From the NCBI GenBank assembly GCA_026874595.1, contig CM049312.1:48675429-48739428 (forward strand): a stretch of 64,000 nucleotides of DNA, written 5' to 3'. The notes under the pieces are model-generated. The model was not told the DNA's origin. It saw only the letters and a program-made list of their open reading frames with translations, and did no database searches. The stretch's first letter is position 1. Each line of letters begins with the position of its first letter. Both the position numbers and the translations under genes were made by a program. This stretch comes from Sipunculus nudus (lineage: Eukaryota > Annelida > Sipuncula > Golfingiida > Sipunculidae). Below are positions 45,707 to 58,900 of this stretch, in pieces.

Positions 45707-48700
45707 TGTTAATTCTTACATACTCTCCCTTGTGTTTGAGTGTTTGTGTATTTGTACATGCTCTCCCTTGTTGAATGACTGTTTTTGTATTTGTACATGC
45801 TCTCCCATGTTGATTTAATGTTTGTGTATTTGTACATGCTCTCCCTTGATGATTGACTATTTGTGTATTTGTACATGTTCTCCCTTGTTGACTGACTGTT
45901 TGTGTATTTGTACATGCTGTCCCTTGTTGAATGACTGTTTGTGTATTTGTACATGCTCTCCCTTGTTGATTTACTGTTTGTGTAATTGTACATGATTTCC
46001 CTTGTTGAATGACTGTTTGTGTATTTGTACATGCTCTCCCTTGTTGAATGACTGTTTGTGTATTTGTACATGCTTTCCCTTGTTGATTGACTATTTGTGT
46101 ATTTGTAAGTGCCCTCCCTTGTTGATTGACTATTTGTGTATCTATACCTGTTCTCCCTTGTTGACTGACTGTTTGTGTATTAGTACAAGTTCTCCCTTGT
46201 TGATTGACTATTTGTGTATTTGTACATGTTCTCCCTTGTTGACTGACTGTTTGTGTATTTGTGCATGCTCTCCCTTGTTGAATGACTGTTTCTGTATTTG
46301 TACATGCTCTCCCTTGTTGATTTACTGATTATGTATTTGTACATGCTCTCCCTTGTTGGTTGACTGTTTGTGTTTTGTACATGCTTTCCCTTGTTGGTTG
46401 ACTATTTGTGTATTTGTACATGCTCTCCCTTGTTGAATGACTGTTTGTGTATTTGTACATGTTCTTCCTTGTTGATTGACTATTTGTGTATTTGTGCATG
46501 CTCTCCCTTGTTGAAGGACTCTTTGTGTATTTGTACATGCTCTCCAGGCTTGCTTTGATTTACTGTTTGTGTATTTGTACATGTTCTCCCTTGTTGAATG
46601 ACTGTTTGTGTATTTGTGCATGCTCTCCCTTGTTGAAGGACTGTTTGTGTATTTGTAAATGCTCTCCCTTGATGATTTACTGATTATGTATTTGTACATG
46701 CTCTCCCTTGTTCAATGCCTGTTTGTGTTTTGTACATGCTCTCCCTTGTTGATTGACTATTTGTGTATTTGTACATGTTCTCCCTTGTTGATTGACTATT
46801 TGTGTTTTTGTACATGTTCTCCCTTGTTGATTGACTATTTGTGTATTTGTAAGTGCCCTCCCTTGTTGAATGTCTCTTCATAGTGCATGCTCTCCCATGT
46901 TGAATGATTGTTTGTTAATCTTTACATACTCTCCCTTGTTGATTAACTGTTTGTGTATTTGTACATGCTCTCCCTTGTTGATTAACTATTTGTGTATTTG
47001 TACATGCAATCCCTTGTTGATTTACTGTTTGTGTATTTGTACATGCTCTCCCTTGTTGATTGACTATTTGTGTATTTGTGCATGCTCTCCCTTGTTGAAT
47101 GACTGTTTGTGTATTTGTACATGCTCTCCCTTGTTGATTTACTGATTATGTATTTGTACATGCTCTCCCTTGTTGGTTGACTGTTTGTGTTTTGTACATG
47201 CTCTCCCTTCTTGATTGACTATTTGTGTATTTGTACATGCTCTCCCTTGGTGAATGACTGTTTGTGTATTTGTACATGCTCTCCCTTGTTGATTGACTAT
47301 TTGTGTATTTGTGCATGCTCTCCCTTGTTGAATGACTGTTTGTGTATTTGTACATGCTCTCCCTTGTTGATTTACTGATTATGTATTTGTACATGCTCTC
47401 CCTTGTTGGTTGACTGTTTGTGTTTTGTACATGATCTCCCTTCTTGATTGACTATTTGTGTATTTGTACATGCTCTACCTTTTTGAATGACTGTTTGTGT
47501 TTTGTACATGCTCTCCCTTGTTGATTGACTATTTGTGTATTTGTACATGCTCTCCCTTGTTGAATGACTGTTTGTGTATTTATACATGTTCTCCCTTGTT
47601 GATTCACTATTTGTGTATTTGTAAGTGCCCTCCCTTGTTGAATGTCTGTTCATAGTGCATGCTCTCCCATGTTGAATGATAGTTTGTTAATCTTTACATA
47701 CTCTCCCTTGTTGATTAACTGTTTGTGTATTTGTACATGCTCTCCCTTGTTGATTAACTATTTGTGTATTTGTACATGCTCTCCCTTGATGATTTACTGT
47801 TTGTGTATTTGTACATGCTCTTCCTTGTTGAATGACTGTTTGTGTATTTGTACATGCTCTCCCTTGTTGATTTACTGTTTGTGTATTTGTACATGCTCTC
47901 CCTTGTTGAATGACTGTGTATTTGTACATGCTCTCCCTTGTTGAATGGCTGTTTGTGTATTTGTACATGTTCTCCCTTGTTGATTGACTATTTGTGTATT
48001 TGTAAGTGCCCTCCCTTGTTGAATGTTTGTTTATAGTGCATGCTCTTCCTTGTTGAAGAATTGTTTGTTAATTCTCATATACTCTCCCTTGTTGAATGAC
48101 TGTTTGTGTATTTGTAAGTGCCCTCCCTTGTTGAATGTCTGTTTATAGTGTATGCTCTCCCTTGTTGAATGATTGTTTGTTAATTCTTACATACTCTCCC
48201 TTGTGATTGACTGTTTGTGTATTTGTACATGCTCTCCCTTCTTGATTGACTATTTGTGTATTTGTACATGCTCTCCTTTGTTGAATGACTGTGTATTTGT
48301 ACATGTTTTCCCTTGTTGATTAAATATTTGTGTATTTGTACATGCTCTCCCTTGTTCAATGCCTGTTTGTGTTTTGTACATGCTCTCCCTTGTTGATTGA
48401 CTATTTGTGTATTTGTACATGTTCTCCCTTGTTGATTGACTATTTGTGTTTTTGTACATGTTCTCCCTTGTTGATTGACTATTTGTGTATTTGTAAGTGC
48501 CCTCCCTTGTTGAATGTCTCTTCATAGTGCATGCTCTCCCATGTTGAATGATTGTTTGTTAATCTTTACATACTCTCCCTTGTTGATTAACTGTTTGTGT
48601 ATTTGTACATGCTCTCCCTTGTTGATTAACTCTTTGTGTATTTGTACATGCAATCCCTTGTTGATTTACTGTTTGTGTATTTGTACATGCTCTCCCTTGT

Positions 48701-51700
48701 TGATTGACTATTTGTGTATTTGTGCATGCTCTCCCTTGTTGAATGACTGTTTGTGTATTTGTACATGCTCTCCCTTGTTGATTTACTGATTATGTATTTG
48801 TACATGCTCTCCCTTGTTGGTTGACTGTTTGTGTTTTGTACATGCTCTCCCTTCTTGATTGACTATTTGTGTATTTGTACATGCTCTCCCTTGTTGAATG
48901 ACTGTTTGTGTATTTGTACATGCTCTCCCTTGTTGATTGACTATTTGTGTATTTGTGCATGCTCTCCCTTGTTGAATGACTGTTTGTGTATTTGTACATG
49001 CTCTCCCTTGTTGATTTACTGATTATGTATTTGTACATGCTCTCCCTTGTTGGTTGACTGTTTGTGTTTTGTACATGATCTCCCTTCTTGATTGACTATT
49101 TGTGTATTTGTACATGCTCTACCTTTTTGAATGACTGTTTGTGTTTTGTACATGCTCTCCCTTGTTGATTGACTATTTGTGTATTTGTACATGCTCTCCC
49201 TTGTTGAATGACTGTTTGTGTATTTATACATGTTCTCCCTTGTTGATTCACTATTTGTGTATTTGTAAGTGCCCTCCCTTGTTGAATGTCTGTTCATAGT
49301 GCATGCTCTCCCATGTTGAATGATAGTTTGTTAATCTTTACATACTCTCCCTTGTTGATTAACTGTTTGTGTATTTGTACATGCTCTCCCTTGTTGATTA
49401 ACTATTTGTGTATTTGTACATGCTCTCCCTTGATGATTTACTGTTTGTGTATTTGTACATGCTCTTCCTTGTTGAATGACTGTTTGTGTATTTGTACATG
49501 CTCTCCCTTGTTGATTTACTGTTTGTGTATTTGTACATGCTCTCCCTTGTTGAATGACTGTTTGTGTATTTGTACATGCTCTCCCTTGTTGAATGGCTGT
49601 TTGTGTATTTGTACATGTTCTCCCTTGTTGATTGACTATTTGTGTATTTGTAAGTGCCCTCCCTTGTTGAATGTTTGTTTATAGTGCATGCTCTTCCTTG
49701 TTGAAGAATTGTTTGTTAATTCTCATATACTCTCCCTTGTTGATTGACTGTTTGTGTATTTGTAAGTGCCCTCCCTTGTTGAATGTCTGTTTATAGTGTA
49801 TGCTCTCCCTTGTTGAATGATTGTTTGTTAATTCTTACATACTCTCCCTTGTGATTGACTGTTTGTGTATTTGTACATGCTCTCCCTTCTTGATTGACTA
49901 TTTGTGTATTTGTACATGCTCTCCTTTGTTGAATGACTGTGTATTTGTACATGTTTTCCCTTGTTGATTAAATATTTGTGTATTTGTACATGCTCTCCCT
50001 TGTTCAATGCCTGTTTGTGTTTTGTACATGCTCTCCCTTGTTGATTGACTATTTGTGTATTTGTACATGTTCTCCCTTGTTGATTGACTATTTGTGTTTT
50101 TGTACATGTTCTCCCTTGTTGATTGACTATTTGTGTATTTGTAAGTGCCCTCCCTTGTTGAATGTCTCTTCATAGTGCATGCTCTCCCATGTTGAATGAT
50201 TGTTTGTTAATCTTTACATACTCTCCCTTGTTGATTAACTGTTTGTGTATTTGTACATGCTCTCCCTTGTTGATTAACTCTTTGTGTATTTGTACATGCA
50301 ATCCCTTGTTGATTTACTGTTTGTGTATTTGTACATGCTCTCCCTTGTTGATTGACTATTTGTGTATTTGTGCATGCTCTCCCTTGTTGAATGACTGTTT
50401 GTGTATTTGTACATGCTCTCCCTTGTTGATTTACTGATTATGTATTTGTACATGCTCTCCCTTGTTGGTTGACTGTTTGTGTTTTGTACATGCTCTCCCT
50501 TCTTGATTGACTATTTGTGTATTTGTACATGCTCTCCCTTGTTGAATGACTGTTTGTGTATTTGTACATGCTCTCCCTTGTTGAATGTCTGTTCATAGTG
50601 CATGCTCTCCCATGTTGAATGATTGTTTGTTAATCTTTACATACTCTCCCTTGTTGATTAACTGTTTGTGTATTTGTACATGCTCTCCCTTGTTGATTAA
50701 CTATTTGTGTATTTGTACATGCTCTCCCTTGTTGATTAACTGTTTGTGTATTTGTACATGCTCTTCCTTGTTGAATGACTGTTTGTGTATTTGTACATGC
50801 TCTCCCTTGTTGATTTACTGATTATGTATTTGTACATGCTCTCCCTTGTTGCTTGTCTGTTTGTGTTTTGTACATGCTCTCCCTTCTTGATTGACTATTT
50901 GTGTATTTGTACATGCTCTCCCTTGTTGAATGACTGTTTGTGTTTTGTACATGCTCTCCCTTGTTGATTGACTATTTGTGTATTTGTACATGCTCTCCCT
51001 TGTTGAATGACTGTTTGTGTATTTATACATGTTCTCCCTTGTTGATTGACTATTTGTGTATTTGTAAGTGTCCTCCCTTGTTGAATGTCTGTTCATAGTG
51101 CATGCTCTCCCATGTTGAATGATTGTTTGTTAATCTTTACATACTCTCCCTTGTTGATTAACTGTTTGTGTATTTGTGCATGCTCTCCCTTGTTGAAGGA
51201 CTGTTTGTGTATTTGTACATGCTCTCCCTTGTTGATTTACTGATTATGTATTTGTATATGCTCTCCCTTGTTGGTTGACTGTTTGTGTTTTGTACATGCT
51301 CTCCCTTGTTGATTGACTATTTGTGTATTTGTACATGCTCTCCCTTGTTGAATGACTGTTTGTGTATTTGTACATGCTCTTCCTTGTTGAATGACTGTTT
51401 GTGTATTTGTACATGCTCTCCCTTGTTGAATGACTGTTTGTGTATTTGTAACTGCCCTCCCTTGTTGAATGTCTGTTTATAGTGCATGCTCTCCCTTGTT
51501 TAATGATTGTTTGTTAATTCTTACATACTCTCCCTTGTTGATTGACTGTTTGTGTATTTGTACATGCTCTCCCTTGTTGAATGACTGTGTGTATTTGTAC
51601 ATGCTCTCCCTTGTTGATTTACTGTTTGTGTTTTGTACATGGTCTCCTTGTTGGTTGACTATTTATATATTTGTATGTGCTCTCCCTCATTGAATGATTG

Positions 51701-52934
51701 TTTGTGCTTTGTACAAAAATTACAAAGCTTTGTACATGCTGTCCTTTGTTGGTTGACTGTTCGTGTATTTGTACATGTTCTCCCTTGTTGACTGACTGTT
51801 TGTGTATTTGTACATGTTCTCCCTTGTTGATTGACATTTTGTGTATTTGTACTTGCTCTCCTGGCATGCTTTGATTTACTGTTTGTGTATTTGTACATGC
51901 TGTCCCTTGTTGAATGACTGTTTGTGTATTTGTACATGCTCTCCCTTGTTGAATGACTGTTTGTGTATTTGTACATGCTGTCCCTTGTTGATTGACTATT
52001 TGTGTATTTGTACATGCTCTCCCGGCTTGCTTTGATTTACTGTTTGTGTATTTGTACATGCTCTCCCTTGTTGAATGACTGTTTGTGTATTTGTACATGG
52101 TCTCCCTTGTTGAATGACTGTTTGTGTATTTGTACATGCTCTCCCTTGTTGAATGACTGTTTGTGTATTTGTACATGCTCTCCCTTGTTGAATGACCGTT
52201 TTTTTGTATTTGTACATGCTCTCCCTTGTTGGTTGACTGTTTGTGTATTTGTACATGCTCTCCCTTGTTGAATGACTGTTTGTGTATTTGTACATGCTCT
52301 CCCTTGTTGAATGACTGTTTGTGCATTTGTACATGCTCTCCCTTGTTGATTGACTGTTTGTTCATTTGTACATGCTCTCCCTTGTTGATTGACTATTTGT
52401 GTATTTGTAAGTGCCGTCCCTTGTTGAATGTCTGTTTATAGTGCATGCTCTCCCTTGTTGAAGGATTGTTTGTTAATTCTTATATACTCTCCCTTGTTGA
52501 TTTACTGTTTGTGTATTTCTACATGCTCTCCCTTGTTGAATGACTGTTTGTGTATTTGTAAGTGCCCTCCCTTGTTGAATGTCTGTTTATAGTGTATGCT
52601 CTCCCTTGTTGAATGATTGTTTGTTAATTCTTACATACTCTCCCTTGTGATTGACTGTTTGTGTATTTGTACATGCTCTCCCTTCTTGATTGACTATTTG
52701 TGTATTTGTACATGCTCTCCTTTGTTGAATGACTGTGTATTTGTACATGTTTTCCCTTGTTGATTAAATATTTGTGTATTTGTACATGCTCTCCCTTGTT
52801 CAATGCCTGTTTGTGTTTTGTACATGCTCTCCCTTGTTGATTGACTATTTGTGTATTTGTAAGTGCCCTCCCTTGTTGAATGTTTGTTTATAGTGCATGC
52901 TCTTCCTTGTTGAAGAATTGTTTGTTAATTCTCA
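45564..52934 (-). repeat. 39-bp satellite, inverted block
   Basis: About 7.4 kb in which every monomer is reverse-complemented, visible as a swap from A-rich to T-rich on the plus strand. Up to ~51.2 kb it is subfamily B; 51.3-52.5 kb is subfamily A, including the single reversed hairpin insert. A three-copy higher-order repeat of ~1.64 kb starts at about 46,870, 48,514 and 50,162. Confidence 0.95.
46870..51800 (-). repeat. Higher-order repeat, ~1,645-bp period, about three copies
   Basis: Identical series of variants recur at 46,870, 48,514 and 50,162 (shifts 1,644 and 1,648), close to 42 monomers. The third copy diverges after about 50,570. Confidence 0.7.
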
Positions 52935-52935
52935 A

Positions 52936-55900
52936 CATGTACAAAACACAAACAGACAAGCAACAAGGGAGAGCATGTACAAATACATAATCAGTAAATC
53001 AACAAGGGAGAGCATGTACAAATACACAAACAGTCATTCAACAAGGAAGAGCATGTACAAATACACAAACAGTTAATCAACAAGGGAGAGCATGTACAAA
53101 TACACAAATAGTTAATCAACAAGGGAGAGCATGTACAAATACACAAACAGTTAATCAACAAGGGAGAGTATGTAAAGATTAACAAACAATCATTCAACAT
53201 GGGAGAGCATGCACTATGAACAGACATTCAACAAGGGAGAGCATGTACAAATACACAAACAGTCATTCAACAAGGGAGAGCATGTACAAATACACAAACA
53301 GTCAATCACAAGGGAGAGTATGTAAGAATTAACAAACAATCATTCAACAAGGGAGAGCATACACTATAAACAGACATTTAACAAGGGAGGGCACTTACAA
53401 ATACACAAACAGTCAATCAACAAGGGAGAGTATATGAGAATTAACAAACAATTCTTCAACAAGGAAGAGCATGCACTATAAACAAACATTCAACAAGGGA
53501 GGGCACTTACAAATACACAAATAGTCAATCAACAAGGGAGAACATGTACAAATACACAAACAGCCATTCAACAAGGGAGAGCATGTACAAATACACAAAC
53601 AGTCATTCAACAAGGTAGAGCATGTACAAATACACAAACAGTAAATCACCAAGGGAGAGCATGTACAAATACACAAACAGTCATTCAACAAGGAAGAGCA
53701 TGTACAAATACACAAACAGTAAATCATCAAGGGAGAGCATGTACAAATACACAAATAGTTAATCAACAAGGGAGAGCATGTACAAATACACAAACAGTTA
53801 ATCAACAAGGGAGAGTATGTAAAGATTAACAAACTATCATTCAACATGGGAGAGCATGCACTATGAACAGACATTCAACAAGGGAGGGCACTTACAAATA
53901 CACAAATAGTCAATCAACAAGGGAGAACATGTATAAATACACAAACAGTCATTCAACAAGGGAGAGCATGTACAAATACACAAATAGTCAATCAACAAGG
54001 GAGAGCATGTACAAAACACAAACAGTCATTCAACAAGGGAGAGCATGTACAAATACACAAATAGTCAATCAAGAAGGGAGAGCATGTACAAAACACAAAC
54101 AGACAAGCAACAAGGGAGAGCATGTACAAATACATAATCAGTAAATCAACAAGGGAGAGCATGTACAAATACACAAACAGTCATTCAACAAGGAAGAGCA
54201 TGTACAAATACACAAACAGTTAATCAACAAGGGAGAGCATGTACAAATACACAAATAGTTAATCAACAAGGGAGAGCATGTACAAATACACAAACAGTTA
54301 ATCAACAAGGGAGAGTATGTAAAGATTAACAAACAATCATTCAACATGGGAGAGCATGCACAAATACACAAATAGTCAATCAACAAGGGAGAGCATGTAC
54401 AAATACACAAACAGTAAATCAACAAGGGATTGCATGTACAAATACACAAATAGTTAATCAACAAGGGAGAGCATGTACAAATACACAAACAGTTAATCAA
54501 CAAGGGAGAGTATGTAAAGATTAACAAACAATCATTCAACTTCGGAGAGCATGCACTATGAAGAGACATTCAACAAGGGAGGGCACTTACAAATACACAA
54601 ATAGTCAATCAACAAGGGAGAACATGTACAAAAACACAAATAGTCAATCAACAAGGGAGAACATGTACAAATACACAAATAGTCAATCAACAAGGGAGAG
54701 CATGTACAAAACACAAACAGGCATTGAACAAGGGAGAGCATGTACAAATACATAATCAGTAAATCATCAAGGGAGAACATGTACAAATACACAGTCATTC
54801 AACAAAGGAGAGCATGTACAAATACACAAATAGTCAATCAAGAAGGGAGAGCATGTACAAATACACAAACAGTCAATCACAAGGGAGAGTATGTAAGAAT
54901 TAACAAACAATCATTCAACAAGGGAGAGCATACACTATAAACAGACATTCAACAAGGGAGGGCACTTACAAATACACAAACAGTCAATCAACAAGGGAGA
55001 GTATATGAGAATTAACAAACAATTCTTCAACAAGGAAGAGCATGCACTATAAACAAACATTCAACAAGGGAGGGCACTTATAAATACACAAATAGTCAAT
55101 CAACAAGGGAGAACATGTACAAATACACAAACAGCCATTCAACAAGGGAGAGCATGTACAAATACACAGTCATTCAACAAGGGAGAGCATGTACAAATAC
55201 ACAAACAGTAAATCAACAAGGGAGAGCATGTACAAATACACAAACAGTCATTCAACAAGGAAGAGCATGTACAAATACACAAACAGTAAATCATCAAGGG
55301 AGAGCATGTACAAATACACAAATAGTTAATCAACAAGGGAGAGCATGTACAAATACACAAACAGTTAATCAACAAGGGAGAGTATGTAAAGATTAACAAA
55401 CTATCATTCAACATGGGAGAGCATGCACTATGAACAGACATTCAACAAGGGAGGGCACTTACAAATACACAAATAGTGAATCAACAAGGGAGAACATGTA
55501 TAAATACACAAACAGTCATTCAAAAAGGGAGAGCATGTACAAATACACAAATAGTCAATCAACAAGGGAGAGCATGTACAAAACACAAACAGTCATTCAA
55601 AAAGGTAGAGCATGTACAAATACACAAATAGTCAATCAAGAAGGGAGATCATGTACAAAACACAAACAGTCAACCAACAAGGGAGAGCATGTACAAATAC
55701 ATAATCAGTAAATCAACAAGGGAGAGCATGTACAAATACACAAACAGTCATTCAACAAGGGAGAGCATGCACAAATACACAAATAGTCAATCAACAAGGG
55801 AGAGCATGTACAAATACACAAACAGTCATTCACCAAGGGAGAGCATGTACAAATACACAAATAGTCAATCAAGAAGGGAGAGCATGTACAAAACACAAAC

Positions 55901-58900
55901 AGTCAACCAACAAGGGAGAGCATGTACAAATACATAATCAGTAAATCAACAAGGGAGAGCATGTACAAATACACAAACAGTCATTCAACAAGGGAGAGCA
56001 TGCACAAATACACAAATAGTCAATCAACAAGGGAGAGCATGTACAAATACACAAACAGTAAATCAACAAGGGATTGCATGTACAAATACACAAATAGTTA
56101 ATCAACAAGGGAGAGCATGTACAAATACACAAACAGTTAATCAACAAGGGAGAGTATGTAAAGATTAACAAACAATCGTTCAACATGGGAGAGCATGCAC
56201 TATGAAGAGACATTCAACAAGGGAGGGCACTTACAAATACACAAATAGTCAATCAACAAGGGAGAACATGTACAAAAACACAAATAGTCAATCAACAAGG
56301 GAGAACATGTACAAATACACAAATAGTCAATCAACAAGGGAGAGCATGTACAAAACACAAACAGGCATTGAACAAGGGAGAGCATGTACAAATACATAAT
56401 CAGTAAATCATCAAGGGAGAGCATGTACAAATACACAAACAGTCCTTCAACAAGGGAGAGCATGCACAAATACACAAACAGTCATTCAACAAGGGAGAAC
56501 ATGTACAAATACACAAACAGTAAATCAAAGCAAGCCTGGAGAGCATGTACAAATACACAAAGAGTCCTTCAACAAGGGAGAGCATGCACAAATACACAAA
56601 TAGTCAATCAACAAGGAAGAACATGTACAAATACACAAACAGTCATTCAACAAGGGAGAGCATGTACAAATACACAAATAGTCAACCAACAAGGGAAAGC
56701 ATGTACAAAACACAAACAGTCAACCAACAAGGGAGAGCATGTACAAATACATAATCAGTAAATCAACAAGGGAGAGCATGTACAAATACAGAAACAGTCA
56801 TTCAACAAGGGAGAACATGTACAAATACACAAACAGTAAATCAAAGCAAGCCTGGAGAGCATGTACAAATACACAAAGAGTCCTTCAACAAGGGAGAGCA
56901 TGCACAAATACACAAATAGTCAATCAACAAGGAAGAACATGTACAAATACACAAACAGTCATTCAACAAGGGAGAGCATGTACAAATACATAATCAGTAA
57001 ATCATCAAGGGAGAACATGTACAAATACACAGTCATTCAACAAAGGAGAGCATGTACAAATACACAAATAGTCAATCAAGAAGGGAGAGCATGTACAAAT
57101 ACACAAACAGTCAATCACAAGGGAGAGTATGTAAGAATTAACAAACAATCATTCAACAAGGGAGAGCATACACTATAAACAGACATTCAACAAGGGAGGG
57201 CACTTACAAATACACAAACAGTCAATCAACAAGGGAGAGTATATGAGAATTAACAAACAATTCTTCAACAAGGAAGAGCATGCACTATAAACAAACATTC
57301 AACAAGGGAGGGCACTTATAAATACACAAATAGTCAATCAACAAGGGAGAACATGTACAAATACACAAACAGCCATTCAACAAGGGAGAGCATGTACAAA
57401 TACACAGTCATTCAACAAGGGAGAGCATGTACAAATACACAAACAGTAAATCAACAAGGGAGAGCATGTACAAATACACAAACAGTCATTCAACAAGGAA
57501 GAGCATGTACAAATACACAAACAGTAAATCATCAAGGGAGAGCATGTACAAATACACAAATAGTTAATCAACAAGGGAGAGCATGTACAAATACACAAAC
57601 AGTTAATCAACAAGGGAGAGTATGTAAAGATTAACAAACTATCATTCAACATGGGAGAGCATGCACTATGAACAGACATTCAACAAGGGAGGGCACTTAC
57701 AAATACACAAATAGTGAATCAACAAGGGAGAACATGTATAAATACACAAACAGTCATTCAAAAAGGGAGAGCATGTACAAATACACAAATAGTCATTCAA
57801 CAAGGGAGAGCATGTACAAAACACAAACAGTCATTCAAAAAGGTAGAGCATGTACAAATACACAAATAGTCAATCAAGAAGGGAGATCATGTACAAAACA
57901 CAAACAGTCAACCAACAAGGGAGAGCATGTACAAATACATAATCAGTAAATCAACAAGGGAGAGCATGTACAAATACACAAACAGTCATTCAACAAGGGA
58001 GAGCATGCACAAATACACAAATAGTCAATCAACAAGGGAGAGCATGTACAAATACACAAACAGTCATTCACCAAGGGAGAGCATGTACAAATACACAAAT
58101 AGTCAATCAAGAAGGGAGAGCATGTACAAAACACAAACAGTCAACCAACAAGGGAGAGCATGTACAAATACATAATCAGTAAATCAACAAGGGAGAGCAT
58201 GTACAAATACACAAACAGTCATTCAACAAGGGAGAGCATGCACAAATACACAAATAGTCAATCAACAAGGGAGAGCATGTACAAATACACAAACAGTAAA
58301 TCAACAAGGGATTGCATGTACAAATACACAAATAGTTAATCAACAAGGGAGAGCATGTACAAATACACAAACAGTTAATCAACAAGGGAGAGTATGTAAA
58401 GATTAACAAACAATCGTTCAACATGGGAGAGCATGCACTATGAAGAGACATTCAACAAGGGAGGGCACTTACAAATACACAAATAGTCAATCAACAAGGG
58501 AGAACATGTACAAAAACACAAATAGTCAATCAACAAGGGAGAACATGTACAAATACACAAATAGTCAATCAACAAGGGAGAGCATGTACAAAACACAAAC
58601 AGGCATTGAACAAGGGAGAGCATGTACAAATACATAATCAGTAAATCATCAAGGGAGAGCATGTACAAATACACAAACAGTCCTTCAACAAGGGAGAGCA
58701 TGCACAAATACACAAACAGTCATTCAACAAGTGAAACATGTACAAATACACAAACAGTAAATCAAAGCAAGCCTGGAGAGCATGTACAAATACACAAAGA
58801 GTCCTTCAACAAGGGAGAGCATGCACAAATACACAAATAGTCAATCAACAAGGAAGAACATGTACAAATACACAAACAGTCATTCAACAAGGGAGAGCAT

